A stretch of DNA of 64,000 bases from Nitrincola sp. A-D6 (GTDB taxonomy: Bacteria; Pseudomonadota; Gammaproteobacteria; Pseudomonadales; Balneatricaceae). How positions within the stretch are numbered: the first letter of the stretch is position 1; each line of letters opens with the position of its first letter. A program made the position numbers and the translations under genes. Positions 30,935-39,887 of the stretch are shown here, one piece after another. Below the pieces are notes generated by a model, which was not told the origin of the DNA, did no database searches, and worked only from the letters and a program-made list of their open reading frames with translations. The DNA lies in contig NZ_JRLB01000042.1 of the NCBI RefSeq assembly GCF_000764495.1, positions 26,060-90,059 on the forward strand, read 5' to 3'.

Positions 30935-31774
30935 TCAATTTATCGGCAATCGATGATTAGCACCCCACTCGCTCCATGAAGCATCATATAAACACAGCGA
31001 CTGATACTCGGCAATGGCGGCAGCAAGTAATACGATACAAGCCGTAATCCCTGAACCACAAGAAAAAACCAGCCGGGTGTTGGGCCGAACTCCACTCGCG
31101 GCAAATTTTTCAGCAAGTATTGATGCAGCGGCAAAGCGATGGCCCTGCATCAGATCAAGAAACGGCAGGTTAATGGAACCTGGGATATGACCGCCTCGCA
31201 GGCCAGCCCGGGGTTCTGGTGCCTGACCATAAAAACGTGCCTGAGAACGGGCATCCACTATTTGAGTCGTTGGAACTTCCAATTTACTCAGTAGTTGTTC
31301 GCAGGAGCAAACCCGCTGTGCCTGAAAGCACCCTTGAATATTGCCCTGTTGTGAAGCGATAGTAAGCACTGAGCCGGTGGCATGACCCTGTCGCTGCCAC
31401 TCTGGCAAGCCACCATCAAGCACATAAACCTGTTCATGCCCCATGATACGAAACATCCACCAGGCTCGTGGTGCGGCATAAATCCCCTGATTATCATAGA
31501 TCACAATCACACTATCCGTATTGATACCCAGCGCTTGCGCCTGTTGAGTAAATACAGTTTCTGATGGCAGGGTATGCGGCAGTGAGCTGTTTGAATCAAT
31601 AAACCGGTTTTCCAAATCACACTGACGTGCGCCCGGAATAAAGCACGGCTGTTCATAGACAAGCGGTGTCATACCGACCACCTTGTCCATACTGGCATCC
31701 AGCAATATCAGCTTTGGATCATCCAGGTTTTGCACCAGCCATTCAACAGATACCAGGGGTGAAGCAGAGTACAT
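30935..31774 (-). CDS. Tandem-rhodanese sulfurtransferase (SseA-like)
   Basis: A 279-residue protein of two rhodanese domains. The C-terminal one carries the active-site loop SCGSGITACI, the CGSG(V/I)TA form typical of 3-mercaptopyruvate sulfurtransferase rather than thiosulfate sulfurtransferase (CRxGxT). The N-terminal domain keeps IVIYDNQGIYAAPRAWWMF and the linker HIPGSINLPF. The ATG at 31774 gives MYSASPLVSVEWL; an upstream codon would extend into ggt. It lies 26 bp after ggt. Confidence 0.87.
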   Translation of the reverse strand: MYSASPLVSVEWLVQNLDDPKLILLDASMDKVVGMTPLVYEQPCFIPGARQCDLENRFIDSNSSLPHTLPSETVFTQQAQALGINTDSVIVIYDNQGIYAAPRAWWMFRIMGHEQVYVLDGGLPEWQRQGHATGSVLTIASQQGNIQGCFQAQRVCSCEQLLSKLEVPTTQIVDARSQARFYGQAPEPRAGLRGGHIPGSINLPFLDLMQGHRFAAASILAEKFAASGVRPNTRLVFSCGSGITACIVLLAAAIAEYQSLCLYDASWSEWGANHRLPIN

Positions 31775-31800
31775 ACTTATCTCCTTATGATTAACCGCCA

Positions 31801-33628
31801 TTAATCGCCAAGAACAACGCCTTCACGACGTGGATCCGCGCCACCGCTGAAACCTGTCGGCGTTGCCTGAATAACCTGCAAACCACTGGTCAATTCTCTC
31901 TCGCTGACAGCGTGTCCCCGGGATTGCAGCGCATCCTGAAAGGCTTGAGGAAAATACCCTTGCTCGATATAGACCGGCCCGCCCAGTGTTATAGCATGCG
32001 GCAAACTAATAGCCGTCTGCGCATCCAGCCCCCAGTCCAGCATGGCTATCAGGGTTTTTGCCGTATAGTGAATGATCGCAGCGCCACCTGGAGAACCCAG
32101 GCTGGCAACTAACTCACCTGAATCAGCAGCAAACACCAGCGTCGGACTCATGCTGGAACGTGGACGCTTACCCGCCTCTACCCGATTGGCAATCGGCCGG
32201 CCTTCAGCATCCCTGGACTGAAAAGAAAAATCAGTCAATTCGTTGTTGAGCAAATACCCCCCTGGCAAGCCCGTTCCGCCATCAGCAAGAATGCGTGCAC
32301 CAAATGCCGACTCAATCGTTGTCGTCATCGCCAGTGCCCGCCCTTCTGAGTCCACGATACTGATATGGCTGGTCCCATACTCAGGTTGTTCAGGTTGAGG
32401 AGCCCGGGCCGTTGTCATTACAAACGGTTCGCCTGCTTTTGCGCCTCCGCTCCCCATACTGGTCGACTCTATCAGTGCTGCACGTGATTTCAGATAGTTA
32501 GGTTGCAACAGGTGCTGCCAGCTACCACCAGGTGCTGTGACAAAATCGGGATCTGCAATATACATCGCCCGGTCAGCAAAACTCAGCCGCGAAGCTTCCA
32601 GAAACAGATGCAACCAGGTCTCCGATGGAATGCCTGTGTCAGCCAAACCTTCCTGCATAGGCAGGTGATCGAGAATGCCCAAAATCTGCATAATCGTCAG
32701 ATGGCCAGAAGACGGCGGCGGGAAACCGCAGATACGATAAGCTTTCCATAGCGTGCAGATCGGCTGTCGCTGAATCGACTCATAAGCGCCCAGGTCATCG
32801 TAGCTGATGACACCAGGGTAGCGCGGATGTTGCTGTACTCGCTCAACCAAATCAGACGCTATGCTGCCCTGATAAAATGCACTACTGCCTTCACGTGCTA
32901 TACGTTCCAAAATTTCAGCGAGAGCTGGATTGCGTAGTATATAACCTATGGGAAGCGGAAGACCCTGATCATCGTAGAAGAAGCTCGCTGCTAAAGGATC
33001 CTCTTGCAAGTAACGCTCGCTGGCAAGCAACTGATGCAATCTGGGACTGATGGCAAACCCTTGCTTTGCCAACTGAATAGCGGGTTGAAACAAAACTTCC
33101 CACTCAAGCACGCCCTGATCTTGATGAGCCTGCTCTAACATTTTCAGCACGCCAGGCACCCCGACAGACAGTCCACTGGCTACGGCATGCATAAACTCCA
33201 GCGGATCGCCTTGTGTATCCAAAAACAGGTTTTCATCTACGCCGGCCGGTGCAGTTTCACGGCCATCATAGGCAAACAACTGCTGCTGCGCATCAGAATA
33301 CAACAGGAAAGCCCACCCCGATACCACTGGACTGAGGTTCTACCAGTGTCAGTACGGCTTGTATTGCTACAGCGGCGTCTATTGCAGAACCACCAGACTT
33401 CAATATTTGATACCCCGCTTCAGTCGCCAGCGGATTAGCTGCCGCTACAGCGAAGTGCCGGGTTTGAGTGACAGGTTTAACGCTGAAACCACTGGCCATT
33501 TCCGGCGCTATGGCTGCCGTATCAGGTAACTGAGAGTTAGAAGCGGCTGAAACACTGAAACTTATGATCATTAAAGCGCTTATCAACCAGCGCAAGGGAA
33601 CCCCTTTGCAATATACAACCCATGACAT
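31801..33628 (-). CDS. ggt: Gamma-glutamyltransferase, with frame disruption
   Basis: Reconstructed at about 609 residues. A signal-type N-terminus (WLISALMIISFSVSAAS) is followed by ANPLATEAGYQILKSGGSAIDAAVA, the self-processing site with the catalytic Thr (GTSHISIVD) and the SMSPTLVF and SLGSPGGAAII motifs. The enzyme degrades glutathione and gamma-glutamyl compounds in the periplasm. The frame breaks around 33312-33319, where two C-runs on the + strand (CCC and CCCC) each need one more base to restore S-G-I-G-G-G-A-F. An AAAGGAGGG ribosome site precedes the ATG at 33628. Confidence 0.9.
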
Positions 33629-33752
33629 GGACGTGCCCTCCTTTAATAAGCCTGCACCCAGTGTAACTGACCTGCTGATTATTAGGTAATCCAGCACAAG
33701 GCACCGCTCCTGCGCATCCATGCGCCCGCGGCATACCCTACGTCCTGTACAT

Positions 33753-33783
33753 AAAAAACCCGGCGTGCTTGGCCGGGTTTTTT
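33753..33783 (-). terminator. Intrinsic terminator of clpX
   Basis: A GCCGGG/CCCGGC stem flanked by A6 and T6 with a 6-base loop stands just downstream of clpX. It is a textbook bidirectional terminator and separates clpX from ggt. Confidence 0.85.
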
Positions 33784-33801
33784 GGAGATTAAGCGTTACG
33801 A

Positions 33802-35076
33802 TCAGTTATCTGGTGATGCTTTGGCATGTTCCTGATTTTCGTATATCAGGATGGGCTCTGAAGTGCCTTCGATAACGCCTTCATCAATCACCACCTTGGA
33901 CACATTTTTCATCGCTGGCAGTTGATACATGATATCCAGCAAGGTAGCTTCCAGAATGGAGCGCAGGCCTCGCGCACCGGTACGACGTTCCAGCGCTTTT
34001 TTAGCCACTGAACGCAGTGCTTCTTTGCGGAAGTCTATCTCGGCACCTTCCATCTCAAACAGCGCTGCATATTGCTTGGTCAAGCTGTTTTTAGGCTCGG
34101 TCAGAATCGATATAAGCGCTTCCTCATCCAGCTCAGACAAGGTGGCAATCATGGGCAGACGACCAACAAACTCAGGGATCAGACCAAATTTGACCAGATC
34201 TTCCGATTCAACGTTATGCAGCACTTCGGTGAGGTTTTTCTCATCTTTGCTCTTAACGATGGCGTTGAAACCAATAGAGCTGCGCTCACTGCGATCACGA
34301 ATGATTTTTTCCAGACCGGCAAACGCACCACCGACAATAAAGAGAATATTGGAAGTATCTACCTGCAGAAACTCCTGCTGCGGATGTTTACGTCCACCCT
34401 GGGGGGGCACAGATGCAACCGTACCTTCGATCAACTTCAGCAGCGCTTGCTGAACGCCTTCACCAGAAACATCACGAGTAATAGATGGATTGTCTGATTT
34501 ACGTGAAATTTTGTCGATTTCATCGATATAAACAATACCTATCTGCGCCCGTTCAACATCATAATCGCACTTCTGCAGCAGCTTTTGGATGATGTTTTCA
34601 ACATCTTCACCGACATAACCCGCTTCAGTCAGCGTGGTCGCATCAGCAATAGTAAAGGGTACATTGAGCAACCGCGCCAGGGTCTGTGCCAGTAACGTTT
34701 TACCACTTCCGGTCGGACCGATGAGCAGAATATTACTCTTGTTCAGCTCAATTTCTGGCTTTTTCTCTTTCAATTTCAGTCGCTTATAGTGATTATAGAC
34801 AGCGACGGCCAATACTTTCTTGGCACGTTCCTGTCCAATCACATACTCATCCAGAGCATGTTTCAGCTCCTCTGGAAGTGGCAGTTTTTCTGATACTTCA
34901 CCTTCGACTGTTTCCTGAATTTCTTCACGAATGATGTCGTTACACAGATCTACGCATTCGTCACAGATAAAGACAGAAGGTCCAGCTATCAGCTTGCGTA
35001 CTTCGTCCTGACTTTTACCGCAGAAGGAACAAAACAGCTTGCTGCTTTCACCTTTTCCGCTTGTCTCATCCGACAT
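33802..35076 (-). CDS. clpX: ATP-dependent Clp protease ATP-binding subunit ClpX
   Basis: A 424-residue AAA+ unfoldase. It has an N-terminal C4 zinc finger ([11 protein letters not shown] and CDECVDLC), Walker A in [15 protein letters not shown], Walker [12 protein letters not shown], and the IGF loop region in SSIGFNAIV that docks on ClpP. The gene follows clpP directly and precedes a strong terminator, the usual tig-clpP-clpX order. Confidence 0.97.
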   Translation of the reverse strand: MSDETSGKGESSKLFCSFCGKSQDEVRKLIAGPSVFICDECVDLCNDIIREEIQETVEGEVSEKLPLPEELKHALDEYVIGQERAKKVLAVAVYNHYKRLKLKEKKPEIELNKSNILLIGPTGSGKTLLAQTLARLLNVPFTIADATTLTEAGYVGEDVENIIQKLLQKCDYDVERAQIGIVYIDEIDKISRKSDNPSITRDVSGEGVQQALLKLIEGTVASVPPQGGRKHPQQEFLQVDTSNILFIVGGAFAGLEKIIRDRSERSSIGFNAIVKSKDEKNLTEVLHNVESEDLVKFGLIPEFVGRLPMIATLSELDEEALISILTEPKNSLTKQYAALFEMEGAEIDFRKEALRSVAKKALERRTGARGLRSILEATLLDIMYQLPAMKNVSKVVIDEGVIEGTSEPILIYENQEHAKASPDN

Positions 35077-35147
35077 TGTGATACCTCAAAACTATTCAAT
35101 TACAGCACTGGCTTTGAGCCAGTGCGCTTTGCAACTCAGGCCGCTAC

Positions 35148-35782
35148 TTATGAAGCAACTACGCGTTTTTCCAGCACCTGATCGATTAAACCATAATCCT
35201 TGGCAGTCTCAGGTCCATAAAATTATCACGCTCTGTATCGCGCGCAATGGTTTCTATATCCTGACCTGTATGCTGCGCCAAGTGACGATTCAACTTTTCA
35301 CGAATTTTCAGAATTTCGCGAGTATGGATTTCAATATCCGAGGCCTGCCCCTGATATCCACCCAGTGGCTGGTGAATCATCATGCGGGAGTTAGGCAGTG
35401 AAAAGCGCTTGCCCTGGGTACCGCCAGCCAACAAAAAAGCCCCCATACTGGCAGCCTGGCCAATGCACATGGTACTGACATCCGGCTGAATAAACTTCAT
35501 GGTGTCATAGATAGCCATGCCCGCTGAAACTGAACCACCTGGAGAGTTAATGTAAAGATGGATATCTTTTTCAGGGTTTTCAGCTTCCAGAAACAACAGC
35601 TGCGCCACGATCAGATTGGCCATATGGTCTTCAACCTGGCCCACCAGAAAAATAACACGCTCTTTAAGAAGGCGGGAATATATATCGTAGGCCCGCTCGC
35701 CGCGTGCACTTTGCTCAACAACCATTGGCACCAAACCGCCGGCATTACTGATTTCACTGTGTCCGGTGAAAATCTCTGACAT
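35148..35782 (-). CDS. clpP: ATP-dependent Clp protease proteolytic subunit ClpP, with one frameshift
   Basis: A 211-residue serine protease subunit after correction. Ser112 ([13 protein letters not shown]) and His137 ([13 protein letters not shown]) are in place. The frame is lost after RDNFMD at about 35212-35213, where the + strand reads AGGTCC and AGGGTCC would restore [13 protein letters not shown]. The corrected protein ends EKRVVAS at 35148. The ATG at 35782 ([12 protein letters not shown]) is chosen over one nine codons upstream to match the family. Confidence 0.93.
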
Positions 35783-35830
35783 GTAATATTCTCCTGATAA
35801 CCAGTGCAAAAATATAGTCTATATAAAGTA

Positions 35831-35864
35831 AAAAAACGACAGCCGGCAACCCGCTGTCGTTTTT
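35831..35864 (-). terminator. Intrinsic terminator between tig and clpP
   Basis: A 12-bp stem (AAAAACGACAGC / GCTGTCGTTTTT) with a 9-base loop lies between tig and clpP. It has T-runs on both strands. clpPX would then depend on read-through or a promoter in the gap before 35782. Confidence 0.8.
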
Positions 35865-35896
35865 CAGAGCAACTTCACACCCATAAAAAGCGGTGT

Positions 35897-37219
35897 TTAC
35901 TCAGCTGCTTCACCACGCTGCGCTGGCTTGATAGCTTCTTCGTAGCTAACCTGCTTTTCGATCACTTTAGCAGTTTCAAGTAGATGTTCAACTACTTGTT
36001 CTTCAAGAACCAGCCCTTTGACCTGGTTAAGAATTTCCTGATTACCGTAGTAATAGTCAATTACTTCTTGTGGATCCTGATAGGTTTCAGCCATCTCTTC
36101 AACAGTTGCACGAACTTTCTCATCAGAAGGCTCTATCTTGTTGACCTTGATGAGTTCCTGCATCAGAAGACCAACAGAAACACGACGTTTGGCCTGATCT
36201 GCAAACATGTCTTTAGGCAGCATGTTCGGATCGATTTTAGCATCAGGACCGCCAAACTGCTGAACAGCCTGACGACGCAATACATCGATTTCACGATCAA
36301 TCAAAGCGGCAGGGATATCGATCTGATTCAATTCAGTCAACTGAGAGAAGACCTGATCTTTCAGTTTGGTTTTAAGGGCATGCTTGAGTTCACGTGCCAT
36401 ATTTTTCTTAACTTCGTTACGGAAGCCTTCGACTGTAGATTCTTCAATACCGAAACGGGCAAAGAACTCTTCATTCAGCTCTGGTAGTTTCTGCGCTGAA
36501 ACACTGTTGACCTTCACTTTGAAGAGAGTAGCTTTACCTTTCAGATTATCGGCATGGTAGTCTTCAGGGAAGGTGACATTCAACTCGGTTTCATCACCTG
36601 TTGAAACGCCAACCAGACCAGCTTCAAAGCCTGGAATCATGCTACCGGAGCCCAGCACCAGATCCATGGCTTCAGCTTTACCACCGTCAAATGCTTCACC
36701 ATCGATGAAACCTTCAAAATCGATATTCAGTCGATCGCCATCAACGGCGGCGCGCTCAACTACTTCCCAGTCGCCCTGCTGCTTGCGCAGGGTATTAATC
36801 ATCTCATCCAGATCAGCATCAGTGATATCGGCTGACAGTTTTTCAACTTCGGCAGCGGAGAAATCAGACAGCGTTATTTCAGGATAAACCTCAAAAGTAG
36901 CAACATATTCCAGATCCTCACCTTCGACATCCTTACGGAGCTGAATGTCAGGCATGCCAGCCGGCATGAGTTTTTCCTGATCTACGGCCTGATAGAAGGT
37001 TTCCTGAACAACCTCACTGAGTACATCGGAGCGGATAGATTTTCCAAACATACGTTTGATAACGGAGGTCGGTACTTTACCCGGGCGAAAGCCATCCAGA
37101 CGACGGCTGCGCGCCTGCTGCTGAACCTGCTTATTAACATCCTGATCAATACGTTCAGCCGGAACAGTAATAGTAACCTGACGCTCAAGGCCGGAAGTCG
37201 TTTCAACAGAAACTTGCAT
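35897..37219 (-). CDS. tig: Trigger factor (ribosome-associated chaperone)
   Basis: A 440-residue chaperone that binds nascent chains at the ribosome exit. It has the N-terminal ribosome-docking loop motif (SRRLDGFRPGKVP, where GFRxGKxP is the L23 contact), a central FKBP-type PPIase domain (DRLNIDFEGFIDGEAFDGG) and the long C-terminal helical arms. The ATG at 37219 gives MQVSVETTSGLERQ, four codons inside a possible earlier start. Confidence 0.96.
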   Translation of the reverse strand: MQVSVETTSGLERQVTITVPAERIDQDVNKQVQQQARSRRLDGFRPGKVPTSVIKRMFGKSIRSDVLSEVVQETFYQAVDQEKLMPAGMPDIQLRKDVEGEDLEYVATFEVYPEITLSDFSAAEVEKLSADITDADLDEMINTLRKQQGDWEVVERAAVDGDRLNIDFEGFIDGEAFDGGKAEAMDLVLGSGSMIPGFEAGLVGVSTGDETELNVTFPEDYHADNLKGKATLFKVKVNSVSAQKLPELNEEFFARFGIEESTVEGFRNEVKKNMARELKHALKTKLKDQVFSQLTELNQIDIPAALIDREIDVLRRQAVQQFGGPDAKIDPNMLPKDMFADQAKRRVSVGLLMQELIKVNKIEPSDEKVRATVEEMAETYQDPQEVIDYYYGNQEILNQVKGLVLEEQVVEHLLETAKVIEKQVSYEEAIKPAQRGEAAE

Positions 37220-37459
37220 GGAATTCCTCACAAATACATTGCCGCAAAAAAAGATGGTCTGTCGTTAAAATCTACCCGTCTGCAAAACCGAAATGCTGAC
37301 AGGAAGGCTGTACGCCAAACCCGAATTCTAAAGCGCGAAATTTTCCGCGAACTCTGACAGATAGTCAAGTCAATACGCTATTTAGGATGACAACAAATCT
37401 TCACAGAATAAGAATAGCAAAAAATGAACAGAAAGGAGTAAACAGAATAACAAATGAAA

Positions 37460-37536
37460 TGGGGTGGACGATGGGGCTTGAACCCACGACCGCCGGAATC
37501 ACAATCCGGAGCTCTGCCAACTGAGCTACGCCCACC
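37460..37536 (-). tRNA. tRNA-His (GTG anticodon)
   Basis: The minus strand gives a 77-nt tRNA beginning GGTGGGCG, with the extra 5' G(-1) that marks tRNA-His. The anticodon loop is GGATTGTGATTCC with anticodon GTG, the T-loop is GGTTCAAGC, and it ends ACCCCA with CCA encoded. D-arm TAGCTCAGTTGGCAGAGC is normal. It lies downstream of tig in the frequently conserved tRNA-tig region. Confidence 0.95.
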
Positions 37537-37564
37537 ATAACATTGCTTATATGACATTTTTAAA

Positions 37565-37620
37565 TGGTGCGGACGGAGAGACTCGAACTCTCACACCTTA
37601 CGGCACCAGAACCTAAATCT
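37565..37620 (-). repeat. 3' fragment of tRNA-Leu(UAG): integration attachment-site remnant
   Basis: The minus strand carries 56 nt of a tRNA-Leu: AGATTTAGGTTCTGG (anticodon loop with TAG), a leucine-type variable arm, the T-arm GAGAGTTCGAGTCTCTC and the acceptor end GTCCGCACCA. The 5' half, including the partner acceptor strand and D-arm, is replaced by unrelated sequence from about 37621. This is the footprint left when an integrase recombines at a tRNA anticodon or 3' end, and an integrase gene starts 130 bp away. It is not expected to be functional. Confidence 0.85.
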
Positions 37621-37748
37621 AACCCTTGGGGCTGTCTTTAAGGAACGGAGCGCATTCTATACGGCCATGCACTAGATTGTAAAGCTTGAAATTAATGTTT
37701 TGCGTCACTCTTTGCGTCACTGCGTCACGACTTATTCTGAAGCGGGCT

Positions 37749-38834
37749 TCAATCCACCCATCCCTTCAAGTGGTCAGCACTAACATGAACATACTTCATA
37801 GTAGTTGCTATAGTGCTATGCCCTAACCACTCTTTAACAATGGCGATAGGCATAGGCTTATTGGCGACACCAGTTCCATCAATAAGGCGTGTAGCTACTG
37901 TATGGCGCACTGCATGGAATACGAACTCTTTATCGTCCTGCATCCCTATGAACTCTCTCATGTGTTTCCAGTAGTGCTGAAAGCTATCTTTAGTGAGTGC
38001 TGGGAATAAGGCACCATCGACCCCTAAAGCGTCACGCTCAACACGACCATTGATGATAGTAAGACCACTTTGAGATAGTCCGATAGACCGGCTTTTACCA
38101 CTCTTAGTGAAAGTACCGTTGAAGGTTAAAGACCTTGCCACTGTGTTCACATCTTTAATGTTTAGGTTCAGCATTTCGCTAAGCCTTCCACCAGTCTCAA
38201 AGCAGAGAGCTACGAGGTCATGAGCATCTTCCTGCCTAAGTGCTGGAAAGTCTTCAGGATAGCTGCCTGCTCCTTTAAGCTATATGTTCTGATACGGCCT
38301 TCAGTTGTCTGATAATTCTTCACCTTATTCAACCAAGGGAATTCAAGGCCAGCACAATCAAGCATAGTCCTGAGTGTTGCCAGCTTCTTGTTAATGGTGT
38401 TGTTGCTGTTGCCCTTGGCCCTGCACTCATTATCGAAAGCTTCAACATTTCCCTTGTGAGCTTAGCTTGGCAGTCTCAGCACCAAAGAAACGCGCAATCT
38501 GCCTGGCATTGATAAGAGCTGTCTTCTGATAACCCTCTGATTGAGTCTTCCAGTGGTCACGCTCAGCTATGTCTATAAGGCGATACCAGCTTAGTTCTGG
38601 TCTACCTTGATTCATGTTCAGCTCAGGGTCACTTCCCCCTCTAAGCTTGTCCAGCTCAGCCACAGAGCCAGCTTCAAACGCAGCTTTAACCTTCAGTTCA
38701 ACAATCTTAGCCAGAGTCTCATCGTTGTAGCTCTGTCTGAAGCGTTCAGCCTTCCCAGTATCTGCAAAGTTACGCTTGGTAACATCCACCTGATACACGA
38801 CACCCTTCTTAGTTTTCAATGCTCGTATGGTCAT
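37749..38834 (-). CDS. Tyrosine-type site-specific integrase, with three frameshifts
   Basis: Reconstructed at about 362 residues. Order: N-terminal arm-binding region (MTIRALKTKKGVVYQVDV), core-binding domain (VEAFDNECRAKGNSNN, KKLATLRTML), catalytic domain with ALCFETGGRLSEML (first catalytic Arg), HAVRHTVATRL (His-x-x-Arg) and WLGHSTIATTMKYVHV (catalytic Tyr). The frame needs one added base at about 38460, 38446 and 38251, each in a short run. An AGAGGA ribosome site precedes the ATG at 38834. The location beside a split tRNA-Leu identifies it as the element's own integrase. Confidence 0.85.
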
Positions 38835-38848
38835 GACTCACTTCCTCT

Positions 38849-38866
38849 TATAACTCACTTATGGTT
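38849..38866 (-). promoter_or_regulatory. Operator-like site upstream of the integrase
   Basis: The 18-mer AACCATAAGTGAGTTATA (minus strand) lies 14 bp before the integrase start. It matches 17 of 18 positions of the site at 39271-39288 before the winged-helix gene, in opposite orientation. The ATAA-N5-TTAT dyad suggests a regulator-binding site. Confidence 0.5.
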
Positions 38867-38888
38867 CCTTTGGGCGAAAAAATAGAGC

Positions 38889-39239
38889 TTATAGATAAGC
38901 CCTATCAAGTACCTCTTCCAGCTTACGTGCTATCTGCTTACCTTCTTCAGTCAGGTAAATGTTCTTCACCCGAATGTCCGCAGTATCACAACGGTATTCA
39001 CATAAGCCCAAGCCTTTACGCTCAGCACTAGCTCTCTCCGTAAGCACTCTTATGTTTCGGGTGACTGAGCTTTTAGGTTGCCCTACTCGCTTCTCAATAT
39101 CCCTAGCACTTAAGCCTTCTTCACGTATGACAGTAAGTAGGACGTGTAGCTGCGTCAGTGGTAAGTCCACCTTGATTTCACGCAGAACATTAGCCACCTT
39201 GATTAATGCCAACACATGCTTGTCTTTCATCGTCTTCAT
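38889..39239 (-). CDS. Winged-helix (MarR-like) DNA-binding regulator
   Basis: A 116-residue protein with a winged-helix pattern: LTQLHVLLTVIREEGLSARDIEKRV as helices 1-2, then GQPKSSVTRNIRVLTER as the recognition helix, then a wing (YRCDTADIRVKNIYLTEEG) and a final helix. This is the MarR-type arrangement. It lies between the integrase and the 91-residue gene, and paired 18-bp sites flank it, so it probably controls itself and the integrase. Ligand unknown. Confidence 0.75.
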   Translation of the reverse strand: MKTMKDKHVLALIKVANVLREIKVDLPLTQLHVLLTVIREEGLSARDIEKRVGQPKSSVTRNIRVLTERASAERKGLGLCEYRCDTADIRVKNIYLTEEGKQIARKLEEVLDRAYL

Positions 39240-39251
39240 CCTATTGTTTTG

Positions 39252-39302
39252 GAATCACTAACGACAAATAAACCATAAGCGAGTTATATTTGCAAGTGAT
39301 TC
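39252..39302. repeat. 8-bp inverted repeat around the regulator's upstream region
   Basis: GAATCACT at 39252-39259 and AGTGATTC at 39295-39302 are perfect inverted copies with a 35-base interval that contains the 18-bp operator-like site. Together they could form a looped control region between the 91-residue gene and the regulator. Confidence 0.4.
39271..39288 (+). promoter_or_regulatory. Operator-like site upstream of the winged-helix regulator
   Basis: AACCATAAGCGAGTTATA on the plus strand lies 32 bp before the regulator start. It differs by one base from the inverted site before the integrase (38849-38866). Confidence 0.5.
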
Positions 39303-39577
39303 TATTCACTATTACTTAAAAGGTCTGTAACAAAAGCTTCCACTCCTTTTTCATGATGTTCATCAGGGACACCTAACCAGCATCCGTAAAAGTTTTGAAG
39401 TATATAGGCACCGCAAGCACTTAAACCATCTGCAAGCTTTAAAGATATGGAAAACCACTCAGTCAGCTCTAAATCAGGCTTACCGTTCACGAACTCATCT
39501 TGGTTAACAAACCCATGTTCAGTTAAGTCCATAATCAAAGCTGTCTGTTCAGCAAAAATGTGATTTACAACTTCCAC
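39302..39577 (-). CDS. 91-residue protein of unknown function behind a B12 riboswitch
   Basis: A small acidic protein from a GTG start with an AGGAAAG ribosome site. The middle (WFSISLKLADGLSACGAYILQ, then NFYGCWLG) faintly recalls short phage and ICE proteins that have a W-x-x-S-x-x-LA-x-x-L pattern followed by an aromatic G-C-W segment. No cobalamin-related motif is seen and no function can be assigned. It is the first gene after a cobalamin riboswitch and is followed by the winged-helix regulator and integrase genes, so the riboswitch could act on all three. Confidence 0.7.
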   Translation of the reverse strand: MEVVNHIFAEQTALIMDLTEHGFVNQDEFVNGKPDLELTEWFSISLKLADGLSACGAYILQNFYGCWLGVPDEHHEKGVEAFVTDLLSNSE

Positions 39578-39595
39578 ACTACTTTCCTATTGTTG

Positions 39596-39616
39596 TCTAA
39601 TCAGCAGCCCTCTGCT
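39596..39616 (-). promoter_or_regulatory. Hairpin between riboswitch and the 91-residue gene
   Basis: On the minus strand CAGTAGC and GCTGCTG can pair over seven positions with a 5-base loop. It lies about 20-25 bases before the ribosome site with no T-tract, and could be the expression platform that couples the aptamer to translation. Confidence 0.45.
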
Positions 39617-39629
39617 ACTGAAGAGAGAT

Positions 39630-39757
39630 TAAATCAGGCTGGTATCGGACTCACCTCTCGGTTTACCGTTGCAGGGGCAGTGTTGGCCTTGTTCCTAACG
39701 CACCAATCTTCCCAATTTAAGGCTGTTAAAATCTCCTGTTCATGCAGCCACCTGAAA
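39630..39757 (-). ncRNA. Cobalamin (adenosyl- or methylcobalamin) riboswitch
   Basis: The minus strand shows the ordered core of the cobalamin aptamer: AGGTGGCTG, then GCCTTAAATTGGGAA, then GGTG, then CACTGCCCCTGCAACGGTAA and finally the B12 box GAGTCCGATACCAGCCTG. Outer TCAGG and CCTGA segments close P1. Spacing and order follow the family, and the B12 box is nearly exact. Known members control B12 transport, synthesis or B12-independent isozymes. Here the downstream gene is an unknown 91-residue protein inside a mobile element. Confidence 0.92.
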
Positions 39758-39770
39758 TTAAGTGGCGCAT

Positions 39771-39797
39771 CTTATAGAAGCGTTTCAAATATTTCAA
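39771..39797 (-). promoter_or_regulatory. Candidate promoter for the riboswitch transcript
   Basis: On the minus strand TTGAAA (39797-39792) and TATAAG (39776-39771) are 15 bp apart, slightly short of ideal. Transcription would start just before the riboswitch aptamer. It overlaps the end of the upstream 30-codon reading frame. Confidence 0.4.
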
Positions 39798-39886
39798 GAT
39801 TTAATCTGGATGAAGCGGCCATTGGGCTTACGCACTAGAACCACATCACCCCATCTGTATATTTTCATACAAAGTAACCTATCCAT
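39794..39886 (-). CDS. Very small protein (30 residues), unknown
   Basis: A 31-codon frame starting MDRLLCMKIYRWG with a strong AAGGAGT ribosome site six bases before the ATG, one base after the stop of the preceding 59-residue gene. The peptide is basic, ending RFIQIKS. The tight spacing and ribosome site support real translation; function is unknown. Confidence 0.5.
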   Translation of the reverse strand: MDRLLCMKIYRWGDVVLVRKPNGRFIQIKS

Positions 39887-39887
39887 T

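Noticed and set aside
33293..33721. A separate small secreted protein upstream of ggt
   Set aside because: Its sequence is the N-terminal third of gamma-glutamyltransferase and joins the downstream frame once two C bases are restored.
37565..37620. A functional tRNA-Leu
   Set aside because: The 5' half including the D-arm and partner acceptor strand is missing.
39560..39838. A 92-codon reading frame on the plus strand across the riboswitch
   Set aside because: It is antisense to the cobalamin aptamer and to the start of the 91-residue gene, has no ribosome site, and its codons are explained by the conserved RNA on the other strand.
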